DNA of 64,000 bases from Variovorax dokdonensis. GTDB taxonomy: Bacteria; Pseudomonadota; Gammaproteobacteria; Burkholderiales; Burkholderiaceae_C. Of this stretch, positions 1 through 7,345 are shown one piece after another; positions within the stretch are counted from its first letter, which is position 1; each line of letters opens with the position of its first letter. The stretch spans positions 868,001 through 932,000 of the forward strand of contig NZ_JASZYV010000001.1 in assembly GCF_030316895.1 (NCBI RefSeq). The letters are read 5' to 3'. Position numbers and translations under genes: made by a program. Below the pieces are notes generated by a model. The model saw only the letters and a list, made by a program, of their open reading frames with translations, had not been told where the DNA came from and ran no database searches.

Positions 1-2
1 CT

Positions 3-182
3 TCCTTGGCGCTGGGCGCCTTGCTCTATTGGGGGGCGCATCATTTCGATTGGGTGGCCTTGCGCGCCCGGCCCCTGTCGCGCATAGGCCTGTTGGCGGC
101 GCTTCTGGTCGGCGCGGCCGTGAGCTATTTCGGTGTGTTGCTGGCCACCGGGATGAATCTTCGGCGGATGCTGCGCCAGTAG
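3..182 (+). CDS. murJ: Lipid II flippase MurJ, C-terminal fragment
   Basis: Only the last 59 codons are present; the gene begins left of the window and is read in frame from base 3 to the TAG at 180-182. The fragment has two hydrophobic stretches separated by a short basic loop and ends in a basic tail (NLRRMLRQ), as the last helices of MurJ/MviN do. MurJ flips lipid II across the inner membrane for peptidoglycan synthesis. The following SirB1-type gene is the usual downstream neighbour of murJ in Burkholderiales, which supports the call. Another polytopic membrane protein cannot be excluded from so short a piece. Confidence 0.7.
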   Translation, partial: SLALGALLYWGAHHFDWVALRARPLSRIGLLAALLVGAAVSYFGVLLATGMNLRRMLRQ

Positions 183-255
183 CGGCGCACCGTGGCGGCG
201 CTTGTCAATGCCCGCTGCGCCTTGACGCCCCCGGTCGGCTCCACTAAAAAGCCTC

Positions 256-1119
256 ATGTCTCTGAGTATTTCTGCGCCGACCGCACTCGAGTATTTCGGC
301 ATGCTCGTCCAAAGCGACGAGCAGTTTCCCCTGCTGGAGGCCGCCGCCAGCCTGGCGCAAGATGAATACCCCGACCTGGATGTTCAACAGGTGCTCGGCG
401 ATGTGGATCAGTTGCTCGCCCGCCTGCGCCGACGACTTGCCGCAGATGCGGCGCCGCTGCAGCGCCTGCGGGTGCTCAACCAGTTCTTCTTTCACGACCT
501 GAGTTTTGGCGGCAACGTCAACGACTACTACGACCCCGACAACAGCTATCTGAATGCGGTGCTTCGTACCCGGCGCGGGATTCCCATTTCGCTGGCGGTG
601 CTGTGGCTGGAGTTGGCGCAGGGGCTGAACCTGCATGCCTGCGGCGTGAGCTTTCCGGGGCATTTCATGATCAAGGTGACCATGCCCAAGGGCCAGGTCG
701 TGCTCGACCCCTTCACCGGTCATTCGCTGTCGCGCGAAGAGCTGGTCGAGCGCCTGGAACCGTACAAGCGTAGCCACGGGTTGGTGGGCGAGTTCGACGT
801 CCCGCTGGGCATCTACCTCCAGCCAGCCACGCCGCGCGAGATCATCGCCCGCATGCTGCGCAATCTCAAGGAAGTGCATCAGTCGCAGGAAGACTGGCCG
901 CGCGCGATCGCGGTGCAGAACAGGCTGGTGGTGCTGATGCCGCAGGCGTGGGCGGAATACCGCGACCGCGGTCTGGCCCACGCCGCCCAAGGCAGCACGG
1001 CCCAGGCCCTGCGCGACCTCGAAACCTACATGGCTCATGCCGAGGATGCGCTCGATGTCGAGGTGATCGGCGAGCGTTGTGCGGCGCTTCGGCGCGCAGC
1101 GCGCCGAGGCGCTCCATGA
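256..1119 (+). CDS. SirB1 family protein (transglutaminase-like plus TPR-like)
   Basis: This 287-residue protein has the SirB1/transglutaminase-like fold in its first two thirds. Visible signatures are the RRGIPISLAVLW segment and the GVSFPGHFMIKV segment, the latter holding the His of the papain-like arrangement. The C-terminal third (about 195-285) looks like helical tetratricopeptide-type repeats (LKEVHQSQEDWPRAIAVQNR). The biochemical role of the family is not established. The start is the ATG at 256, 74 bases after murJ. An AT-rich hexamer (TAAAAA, 245-250) ends 5 nt before it and no Shine-Dalgarno is seen. The stop overlaps the start of the next gene (ATGA). Confidence 0.88.
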   Translation: MSLSISAPTALEYFGMLVQSDEQFPLLEAAASLAQDEYPDLDVQQVLGDVDQLLARLRRRLAADAAPLQRLRVLNQFFFHDLSFGGNVNDYYDPDNSYLNAVLRTRRGIPISLAVLWLELAQGLNLHACGVSFPGHFMIKVTMPKGQVVLDPFTGHSLSREELVERLEPYKRSHGLVGEFDVPLGIYLQPATPREIIARMLRNLKEVHQSQEDWPRAIAVQNRLVVLMPQAWAEYRDRGLAHAAQGSTAQALRDLETYMAHAEDALDVEVIGERCAALRRAARRGAP

Positions 1120-1589
1120 GCGATCCTGCCGACCCGAGCGGTCCGGGCCATGCCGATCCGGGCGCCCTTGCGTCGCCTCAAGGAGTGACTCCGGACCTGG
1201 GCACGCGCCACCAGTTCCATGGTGTCCAGCCGGTCCTTCCGGTGGCCGATGTCACTCGTGCCGCCCGCTATTTCTGCGACGTGCTGGGATTCGAGATCGA
1301 CTTCATCGCCGGCGAACCACCGAGCTACGCCCGCGTCAAGAAGGGTACCGATCGGCGGCACGGCGACCCGGTCTACATCCGCCTCTGGCAGTGCCGCAGC
1401 GGCGGTGCATCGGGCTGGAAAGGCGAGATCGTGATCCATGTGGGCCGCGATGTGGACGGCCTGCACAACGCCTACGTCAGCCGAGGTGTGACGGTGGTGG
1501 AAGCCCCGACCTCGCAACCCTGGGGGCTGCGCGAATTTGCCATCCGGGAGCCGGACGGACATCTGTTGCGCTTTTGCGGCTATCTCTAG
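1116..1589 (+). CDS. VOC (glyoxalase/bleomycin-resistance fold) family protein
   Basis: A 157-residue protein with one vicinal-oxygen-chelate domain from about residue 30. Signs are the opening VQPVLPVADVTRAARYF followed by a short Phe-rich strand (LGFEIDF), and the closing EFAIREPDGHLLRFCGY, which carries the conserved Glu and Asp-Pro-Asp-Gly-like turn of glyoxalase-type proteins. Substrate cannot be read from the sequence; lactoylglutathione lyases, dioxygenases and antibiotic-binding proteins share the fold. The ATG overlaps the SirB1-type stop in an ATGA quadruplet, so the two genes are very likely translationally coupled. The first 30 residues are Pro/Gly/Asp-rich and probably disordered. 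Confidence 0.85.
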   Translation: MSDPADPSGPGHADPGALASPQGVTPDLGTRHQFHGVQPVLPVADVTRAARYFCDVLGFEIDFIAGEPPSYARVKKGTDRRHGDPVYIRLWQCRSGGASGWKGEIVIHVGRDVDGLHNAYVSRGVTVVEAPTSQPWGLREFAIREPDGHLLRFCGYL

Positions 1590-1662
1590 GCGTTGCCCGG
1601 GATCGGGCCGGGCCCGCTGCAACTCCAGCAATTGTGGGCCGGTTGTGAACTAGCATCCCGTC

Positions 1663-2331
1663 ATGAGAATTCTTGTGGTCGAGGATGACAAGGTGCTTGC
1701 CGACGTGCTTTCGCGGGCACTGAGCCAGGCCGCCCATGCGGTCGATCTGGCCGCCACCGGAGAAGAGGCCGATGGCGCGCTGGCGGCGGCCACCTACGAC
1801 CTCGCCATCCTGGACATCGGCCTGCCGGGCCTGAGCGGCCTGGACGTGCTGCGTCGCCTGCGCGAGCGACGCTCCACCATGCCGGTGTTGATCCTCACTG
1901 CGTTTGACCGCCTCGAGGACCGTGTACGAGGCCTGGACCTGGGCGCCGACGACTACCTGGCCAAGCCTTTCGACCTGCCGGAGCTGGAAGCACGCGTGCG
2001 TGCGCTGCTGCGGCGCGGCAGCAATTCGACCCCTTGGCTGGAGCACGGTGCGCTGCGCTTCGACACGGTGGGCCGGCGCGTCTTTCATGACGGCAAGCCG
2101 CTGGAGCTTTCTCCTCGCGAACTGGCGGTGCTCGAACTGCTGCTCATGCGCGAAGGCCGCGTGGTCAGCAAGGAACAGATGGTCAATCATCTCTACGGGT
2201 GGGCCGACGAAGTCGGTGACAACGCGATCGAGGTGCATGTGTATCGGCTGCGCAGGAAGCTGGAGCCGCTGGGCTGCGAGATCCGCACCGTGCGCGGCAT
2301 GGGCTATCTGATGGAACGCGCCGATGCATAA
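1663..2331 (+). CDS. OmpR-family response regulator (TctD/QseB-like)
   Basis: A 222-residue regulator with an N-terminal receiver domain (1-115) and a winged-helix DNA-binding domain (about 128-220). The acidic pocket is EDD at 7-9, the phospho-acceptor is Asp51 (LAILDIGLPG), and the switch and lysine positions are Thr79 and Lys101. It overlaps the downstream histidine kinase by 8 bases, so the two form an operon and presumably a cognate pair. The hexamer TAGCAT (1651-1656) ends 6 nt before the ATG and there is no Shine-Dalgarno, so the mRNA may be leaderless. The signal is unknown; sequence style resembles TctD or QseB rather than PhoB. A repeat array that suits this family lies downstream, before terC. 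Confidence 0.93.
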   Translation: MRILVVEDDKVLADVLSRALSQAAHAVDLAATGEEADGALAAATYDLAILDIGLPGLSGLDVLRRLRERRSTMPVLILTAFDRLEDRVRGLDLGADDYLAKPFDLPELEARVRALLRRGSNSTPWLEHGALRFDTVGRRVFHDGKPLELSPRELAVLELLLMREGRVVSKEQMVNHLYGWADEVGDNAIEVHVYRLRRKLEPLGCEIRTVRGMGYLMERADA

Positions 2332-3709
2332 ACCCGAGCCGCGGCTGCAGCGAAAGCTGCTGGTGCTGCTGCTCGTTCCGCTGCTCGCGCTGCTGGCCCT
2401 GGATGCCGCCGCGGCCTGGTGGACATCGGTGCGCCTGGCCAACTTGGCCTATGACCGCTCCCTGCATGAGATCGCGCGAGAGATCGTGCTGCACGTGCGT
2501 GTCGAAGACGGCCGGCCTCGCCTGGATCTGTCGCAAGGCGCGGCCGACGTGCTGCTGCGCGATCCGCAGGACCGCCTGAGCTTCAGGCTGGCCGCGGAGG
2601 ACGGCACCGTGCTGGGCGGCGACCCCGACATCGTTCCTGCGCTGCTCGCGCCGGGGGCGCCCCCGCGCTACTTCGGCGACCAACTTCATGACGAGCCGGT
2701 GCGCTTTGTCGAAGCGTGGATGCCGGCCTCGGAGCGCGCCGCGTCGCCTCGCGTGCTGATTCAGGTGGCCGAGACGCTCAACAAGCGCAACACCCTGGCC
2801 TGGGAAATGCTGCTGAGCATCGTGGCGCCGCAGTTGCTGCTGATCCTCATCGCCACGTTCATCGTCTGGTTCGGCGTCAAGCGCGGGCTCGCGCCGCTGG
2901 CGCGTTTGCGCCGCGCCGTCTCGGATCGCTCGCATCTCGACCTCAGCCCACTGGCCACCGACAACGTGCCGGGGGAGGTTCGCCCGTTGGTCGACGAAGT
3001 GAACGACCTGATGTCGCGCCTGGGCCGCACCTTCGAGTTCCAGAACCGTTTCGTGGCCGATGCGGCCCATCAGCTCAAGACGCCCGTGAGCGGCCTGAAG
3101 GCGCAGATCGAGCTGGCCTTGCGCGAGTCGGATCCTGAACGCCTGCGACATGCCATCGCCCAGCTCTACGTGAGCGCGGACCGGCTATCGAGACTGGTGC
3201 GCCAGCTGCTCTCGCTGGCCCGCAACGAGCCGGGCGCCCTCGATGCGGTACAGCTGCAGCCGCTCGATTTGGATGCATTTGCGCTGCAGGTGGGCATGGA
3301 CTGGGTGCCGCAGGCCATCCGCCGGGGCATCGACCTGGGCTTCGAGGGCGTGCGCCGGCCGATGATGATTGCCGCCGAGCCCGACCGCTTGCGCGAACTC
3401 ATCAACAACCTGATCGACAACGCCATCCGGTACAGCGAACGCGACGGCCGGGTGACGGTCCGCGTGAGCGAGACCGACGCCGACCACGTGCAACTGGCGA
3501 TCAGCGATGACGGACCGGCGATTCCCGTGGTGGAGCGAGCCCGCGTTTTCGAGCGTTTCCACCGACTGCTGGGAACGCCCGAAGATGGGTCCGGCCTGGG
3601 CCTGGCGATCGCCAGCGAAATCGCCACCTTGCACAAGGCGCGAATCACCCTGGAGGAGGACAGCGACGGGGTGGGCAACACGTTCAGCGTGATCTTTCCG
3701 AAGGCTTGA
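2324..3709 (+). CDS. Sensor histidine kinase (TctE/QseC-like)
   Basis: A 461-residue inner-membrane kinase. Transmembrane helices lie at about 12-32 and 162-184 and enclose a periplasmic sensor region of the 2CSK_N/TctE kind. A HAMP-like linker follows (about 185-235). The dimerisation/phosphotransfer segment is ADAAHQLKTPVSGL with His249. The ATP-binding domain shows the N box (NNLIDNAIRYS), a G1-like DDGPAIP and the GSGLGLAIASEI G2 box. It overlaps the response regulator by 8 bases and will phosphorylate it. The DDG in the G1 box is followed by PAI rather than the common PGI, a mild variation. The ligand is unknown; TctE relatives sense tricarboxylates and QseC relatives sense other signals. 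Confidence 0.93.
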   Translation: MHKPEPRLQRKLLVLLLVPLLALLALDAAAAWWTSVRLANLAYDRSLHEIAREIVLHVRVEDGRPRLDLSQGAADVLLRDPQDRLSFRLAAEDGTVLGGDPDIVPALLAPGAPPRYFGDQLHDEPVRFVEAWMPASERAASPRVLIQVAETLNKRNTLAWEMLLSIVAPQLLLILIATFIVWFGVKRGLAPLARLRRAVSDRSHLDLSPLATDNVPGEVRPLVDEVNDLMSRLGRTFEFQNRFVADAAHQLKTPVSGLKAQIELALRESDPERLRHAIAQLYVSADRLSRLVRQLLSLARNEPGALDAVQLQPLDLDAFALQVGMDWVPQAIRRGIDLGFEGVRRPMMIAAEPDRLRELINNLIDNAIRYSERDGRVTVRVSETDADHVQLAISDDGPAIPVVERARVFERFHRLLGTPEDGSGLGLAIASEIATLHKARITLEEDSDGVGNTFSVIFPKA

Positions 3710-3718
3710 GGGCGAGCG

Positions 3719-3796
3719 CTGTCAGCTGGCTGACAGCTTGGCATCAGTTTCCTGACAGCCCAACGCCAGAAGCCTGACAGGCCAGCTCTCTAGGCT
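3719..3796 (+). promoter_or_regulatory. 11-bp-phased operator array and possible promoter before terC
   Basis: The 7-mer CTGACAG occurs at 3730-3736, 3752-3758 and 3774-3780, exactly 22 bases apart. Weaker copies sit at the intermediate 11-bp steps (GCATCAG at 3741, ACGCCAG at 3763). A mirrored copy, CTGTCAG, lies at 3719-3725 and makes a perfect inverted repeat with the first. Arrays at 11-bp steps are typical of OmpR/PhoB-type regulators. A weak -10 (TAGGCT, 3791-3796) begins 10 bases after the last copy, the spacing of activator-dependent promoters of this class. The regulator could be the neighbouring response regulator or PhoB; this is inference. Confidence 0.6.
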
Positions 3797-3806
3797 CGGG
3801 GTTGAA

Positions 3807-3835
3807 GCGCGGCCGCAGTGGCCGCGCGTTTTTTT
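3807..3835 (+). terminator. Intrinsic terminator between kinase gene and terC
   Basis: A perfect 8-bp GC stem (GCGCGGCC at 3807-3814 with GGCCGCGC at 3820-3827, loop GCAGT) is followed by G and seven T residues (3829-3835). It ends 21 bases before the terC start codon. It could simply end the two-component transcript. However, it lies downstream of the putative operator and promoter for terC, so it may also act as an attenuator in the terC leader. Confidence 0.8.
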
Positions 3836-3856
3836 CCCTGCCTAGGAGACAACCCC

Positions 3857-4573
3857 ATGGAAATGCTGGCCAGTACCGAGTTCTGGGTCGCGCTGTCGCA
3901 GATCATTCTGATCAACATCGTCTTGTCGGGCGACAACGCGGTCGTCATCGCGCTGGCCTGCCGCTCCCTGCCGCCTCAGCAGCAGAAGAAGGCGATCATC
4001 TTCGGGAGCGTCGGCGCCATCGTGTTGCGCGTGGTGCTGACCTTCTTTGCCGTCTACCTGCTGTCGCTGCCCTATCTCAAGCTCATCGGCGCTGCGCTCT
4101 TGCTGTGGATCGGCGTCGGCCTGCTCAAGGGCGACGGAGACGACGACGAGATGGAAGGGCACACCGGCCTGGCCGCTGCCATCAAGACGATCATCATTGC
4201 CGACCTGGTCATGAGCCTGGACAACGTCATCGGCGTGGCCGCGGCTGCCAAGGGCAACGTGCCTCTGCTCGTCATCGGCCTGGTCGTCAGCATTCCGCTC
4301 ATCATCTTCGGCAGCCAGATCATCCTGAAGCTGATGGACCGCTTCCCGATCATCGTCACTGCCGGCGCTGCGCTTTTGGGTTGGGTGGCCGGTGAAATGG
4401 CCCTGACCGATCCGTCGGTGGTTGGCTGGATGGAAACGCATCACTTCATGCACAACGTGCTGCCGCCGACCGGTGCCGTGCTGGTGGTTGCGGTGGGCTT
4501 GTGGCTTGCCAAGCGTGCGGCGCGGCAGGCTGCCGCGTCCCGCACGGAGTCTGCGGCGGTGGACGCGGCCTGA
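3857..4573 (+). CDS. TerC family integral membrane protein
   Basis: A 238-residue polytopic membrane protein of the TerC/YjbE-YkoY group, with six to seven predicted helices. The two hallmark acidic motifs within helices are present: SGDNAVV (Asp26-Asn27) and SLDNVIG (Asp122-Asn123). An acidic cytoplasmic loop (GDDDEME, about 94-100) separates the halves. Family members studied so far take part in metal-ion, especially manganese, export and in tellurite resistance. The ATG at 3857 is preceded by AGGAG (3844-3848). An upstream operator-like array and a terminator-like hairpin suggest tight control. It probably forms an operon with the stress protein 21 bases downstream. Confidence 0.93.
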   Translation: MEMLASTEFWVALSQIILINIVLSGDNAVVIALACRSLPPQQQKKAIIFGSVGAIVLRVVLTFFAVYLLSLPYLKLIGAALLLWIGVGLLKGDGDDDEMEGHTGLAAAIKTIIIADLVMSLDNVIGVAAAAKGNVPLLVIGLVVSIPLIIFGSQIILKLMDRFPIIVTAGAALLGWVAGEMALTDPSVVGWMETHHFMHNVLPPTGAVLVVAVGLWLAKRAARQAAASRTESAAVDAA

Positions 4574-4594
4574 TCGCGGCAACGGCTGTGTGTC

Positions 4595-5023
4595 ATGCGT
4601 CAGATCCTGATTCCGATCGATGAGGGCGAGCCGGCGCGCACCCGCAGCGCCGTCGCCCAGGCGATCCGCATCTATCGCTCAGAGCCGGTCCAGCTTCGGC
4701 TTGTGAACGTGCAGCCTCAGTTGAACGGGCACGTGGCGATGTATTTCGGCGTCGAGGAGCTGCGCCGGCTGCAGCAAGAGGCCGGTCGTGATGCACTGGC
4801 CACCGCGCAGGACATGCTCGACGATGCCGGCATTCCCTATGCCAGCACCGTGCTCACAGGCCGAAGCGCGGAAGTGATCGCCGAGGCGGCGCGCAGGTTC
4901 TGCTGCGACCGGATCGTGTTCGGCGAACCCGAGGCCAGCCTGGCGGGCCGGATGTTCGGCTCGCTGGCCGAGCAAGTGCGTCAACTGCTGCCCACGCACT
5001 GGTACCAAGTGCTGGGGTCCTGA
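4595..5023 (+). CDS. Universal stress protein (UspA family)
   Basis: A 142-residue single-domain protein starting with the usual beta strand and Asp (MRQILIPIDEG). The C-terminal half has the GRSAEVIAEAARRFCCDRIVFG segment and GRMFGSLAEQV, which correspond to the helix and nucleotide-loop region of UspA proteins. The classical G-2x-G-9x-G(S/T) ATP-binding signature is only partly kept, so ATP binding is uncertain. It lies 21 bases downstream of terC in the same orientation and is probably co-transcribed. Its exact role is unknown; the family responds to stress or starvation. Confidence 0.85.
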   Translation: MRQILIPIDEGEPARTRSAVAQAIRIYRSEPVQLRLVNVQPQLNGHVAMYFGVEELRRLQQEAGRDALATAQDMLDDAGIPYASTVLTGRSAEVIAEAARRFCCDRIVFGEPEASLAGRMFGSLAEQVRQLLPTHWYQVLGS

Positions 5024-5033
5024 TCCGGCGCTT

Positions 5034-6023
5034 TCAGTCGGTCGTGGGCCGCAGGGCTCGTGGTGAGCCGCCAGGACCGAAGCGCTGCCAGGCACGTCTG
5101 AGCTGAGTGTCTGAACTGAAACCGGCAAGCTGGGCGGCACGCGTGACGCTGGCGCCGCCACGCAGCGCCACTTGCGCGCTGGCCAGGCGCAGCTGGCGCA
5201 GGTAGGCCAGTGGCGCCACACCCGCATGCTCCAGGAAGAGTCGTGTCAGGTGCCGTGGTGAAGCGTGAGCGAGCTCGGCCATTCGAGCCACGTTCCAGTC
5301 TTCGTCCGGCCGCTCGCTCACCGCGTCCTGCACGCGATGCAAGGCTGGATGCAGGTGATGGCGGAAAGCCAGGAACGGCGAGAGTTCCGGATCGTTCGGC
5401 CCCCGCCGCTGGGCAACGACCAGTCCCTGCGCCACCCGAGCGGCCAGTGCCGGGCCGCAGACCTCGCCGATGCGGTGCAGGATGAGATCGATCCCCGTCG
5501 TCACGCCGGCGCTGCTGTAGACCGGTGGGTCGAGCACGAAGACCCGGTTCGACACCACGTCGCAACGCGCGTCGGCGTTTCGAAGTTCGTCCAGATGGTG
5601 GTGATGGGTGGTCGCGCGCTTTCCGGTGAGCAAGCCGGCTTGCGCCGCCAGCAGCGCGCCCGCGCAGACGCAGATCAACTCGAGTTGACCTGTCGCCAGC
5701 CTCAGGCTTTGCAGCCAGCCGTTGAGCCTCTGGGCCGCCTCGCTGCGCACGTCGATGGTCTTGCCGGGCAGGCCGACCAACACGACCCATGCCGGGCCAC
5801 GGGTCGCGAGATCTACTGGCAGTGGCGACAGGCCGCTCAACTGCACCCCGACGGATGTGGCCATCGAAGCGCTGGGGCCGACGAATTCGAGCTGGAAGCA
5901 TTCAGGCTGGCCGTTGGCGGCCAGGATCTGGTTGGCCATGCGCAAGGCTTCGGCCGGGCCGGCCCAATCGAGCGCGAGGCTGTGCGGCAGCAGGGCGAAG
6001 ACGACGCGATAGGGGCGCGTCAT
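5034..6023 (-). CDS. GlxA family transcriptional regulator (DJ-1/PfpI plus AraC HTH)
   Basis: A 329-residue regulator with an N-terminal DJ-1/PfpI-like domain (about 5-190, nucleophile-elbow Cys120 in ICVCAGALLAAQ) and a C-terminal AraC-type double helix-turn-helix (about 220-325; HASPRHLTRLFLEHAGVAPLAYL, then VTRAAQLAGFSSDTQLRRAWQRFG). The start at 6023 is chosen because its ATG overlaps the stop of the upstream DJ-1/PfpI gene (ATGA). The effector is unknown; related proteins (GbdR, CdhR, ArgR) regulate catabolism of nitrogen compounds. It may control its own operon. The gene ends 10 bases from the convergent stress-protein gene. Confidence 0.9.
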   Translation of the reverse strand: MTRPYRVVFALLPHSLALDWAGPAEALRMANQILAANGQPECFQLEFVGPSASMATSVGVQLSGLSPLPVDLATRGPAWVVLVGLPGKTIDVRSEAAQRLNGWLQSLRLATGQLELICVCAGALLAAQAGLLTGKRATTHHHHLDELRNADARCDVVSNRVFVLDPPVYSSAGVTTGIDLILHRIGEVCGPALAARVAQGLVVAQRRGPNDPELSPFLAFRHHLHPALHRVQDAVSERPDEDWNVARMAELAHASPRHLTRLFLEHAGVAPLAYLRQLRLASAQVALRGGASVTRAAQLAGFSSDTQLRRAWQRFGPGGSPRALRPTTD

Positions 6024-6640
6024 TGGTTCTCGGTCCATGCGTAATCCATCTGGCGCGCGGTTGCCAGGGCGAGAGAGCGGCCGGCGAGCAACTCGACGAG
6101 ATGCAGGCTCATGTCGATGCCGGCGCTGATGCCGGCGGAGGTGAGCAGGCGTTCGCCCGGATCATTGGCAACCCAGCGCGGCCCTTCAAGAACATCCAGT
6201 GCGGGAAAGCGCGCCCTCAGGTCGGCGACATCCTCCCAGTGCGTGGTGGCCTGCCCCTCGCGCAGGACTTTGCTGGCTGCCAGCAGAAAGGCGCCGGTGC
6301 ACACGGAAGCGATGCGTTGGGCACGGCTTGCCTGCGTGGCGATCCATTGGCGCGTCGCGTCGTCAGCGCAGGCATCGTCGACCACGCCGCCAGGAATGAC
6401 GAGCACGTCGGCCTGTGGTGCGTCCGCGAAGCGATAGTCGACCTGCAGCTTCAGCCCGGCGCGGGCCTGAACGAACGCATCGGCCGCGACGCTCCTGACG
6501 TCGAACAGCGGGGTCGCGTCGTTGGCGCGTCGACGTGAGTTCACCCGGCTGGCCGTGGTGAAGACCTCGAAGGGCCCGGCGAAATCCAGCGCCTCGACCC
6601 CGTCGAAGGCGAGGATCAGCACACGCAAGGTGGCAGGCAT
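6020..6640 (-). CDS. DJ-1/PfpI family protein (isonitrile hydratase-like)
   Basis: A 206-residue protein made of one DJ-1/PfpI domain. The conserved acidic residue is in FDGVEALDFAGPFEV (Glu16) and the nucleophilic cysteine is Cys114 in SVCTGAFLLAAS. It also has the ATTHWEDV segment and the LTSAGISAGIDMSLHLVE segment, which are typical of the isocyanide (isonitrile) hydratase and GlxA N-domain branch. It has no DNA-binding domain, so it is likely an enzyme. It overlaps the GlxA-type gene by 4 bases and follows the cysteine hydrolase by 9 bases, so the three form an operon. The reaction is inferred from family only. Confidence 0.88.
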   Translation of the reverse strand: MPATLRVLILAFDGVEALDFAGPFEVFTTASRVNSRRRANDATPLFDVRSVAADAFVQARAGLKLQVDYRFADAPQADVLVIPGGVVDDACADDATRQWIATQASRAQRIASVCTGAFLLAASKVLREGQATTHWEDVADLRARFPALDVLEGPRWVANDPGERLLTSAGISAGIDMSLHLVELLAGRSLALATARQMDYAWTENQ

Positions 6641-6649
6641 GCGACGGCT

Positions 6650-7225
6650 TCAGTGGTTGCCGGCGGCATCGGTCGCCCGCGCCAATGCCTGTTCGGCGGT
6701 GCACAGCGTCACGAAGCGGCCGCTGAGCACGGTGGCGGTGCGCGCCTTGATCGCCTCGGCGGAAAGCGGAGCGCCATCCGGCTGCTGCATGTCGAAGGTG
6801 AGGGTGGCGTCGGCGACGAAGTCGATCGACCACCCCAGGTCGCTGGCGTGACGGGCAGTGGTTTCGCAGCACTGCTCGGTACGGATGCCGCTGATGATCA
6901 GCCGGCCGATGCCGCGCTGCGTGAGCCAGACATCGAGCCCGGTGCCGACCAGAGCGCTGTGACGGCGCTTGTACACGGTGGTGTCAGCGTCGAAGTCCGC
7001 CAGGCCTTCGATAGGGCGGACGTGGCCGGAGGCCAGGGCAAAAGGATTGGACGCCTGCTCCGGGCCGTCCGCGTGGAAAACGCGCGCCATCGGCATCCCG
7101 ACGGCACGGGCGCCTTCGATCAGTGCATTCTGTGCAGCCAGCCAGGCGGGCATGTCCCGCTCGGTGAAGAAGGGGCGATGGCGAAACGACTCTTGTGCAT
7201 CGATCACTATGAGACAGGTGTTCAT
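6650..7225 (-). CDS. Cysteine hydrolase, isochorismatase-like superfamily
   Basis: A 191-residue protein with the isochorismatase/nicotinamidase fold. The expected triad is visible: Asp9 (VIDAQESF), Lys86 (TTVYKRRHSA) and Cys119 (SGIRTEQCCETTARHA); the residue after the catalytic Cys is also Cys, where Val is more usual. Members hydrolyse amides, carbamoyl groups or vinyl ethers; the substrate here is unknown. The start is the ATG at 7225 (MNTCLIVIDAQ), which gives the standard N-terminal strand; an upstream in-frame extension is unlikely. It is the first gene of the three-gene unit with the DJ-1/PfpI protein and the GlxA-type regulator. Confidence 0.88.
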   Translation of the reverse strand: MNTCLIVIDAQESFRHRPFFTERDMPAWLAAQNALIEGARAVGMPMARVFHADGPEQASNPFALASGHVRPIEGLADFDADTTVYKRRHSALVGTGLDVWLTQRGIGRLIISGIRTEQCCETTARHASDLGWSIDFVADATLTFDMQQPDGAPLSAEAIKARTATVLSGRFVTLCTAEQALARATDAAGNH

Positions 7226-7345
7226 GTCCGGGCGGCATCGGCCGTTCAATGGGGAAGGCATTGATTTTGTGCCCTTCAAGCGGGATCGATCCATTCTCTG
7301 GCGGACCAGATTCGATCAGATCAGGACATGAATGCCGGCAGGCGC

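Noticed and set aside
3710-3856. Possible yybP-ykoY manganese riboswitch before terC.
   Set aside because: I looked for the conserved GGGGAGTA-type core and the paired P1 helix and found neither; the gap holds operator-like repeats and a terminator instead.
5034-7225. The DJ-1/PfpI cluster as a horizontally acquired island.
   Set aside because: No direct repeats, integrase, tRNA junction or visible drop in GC at its edges; only its function is unclear.
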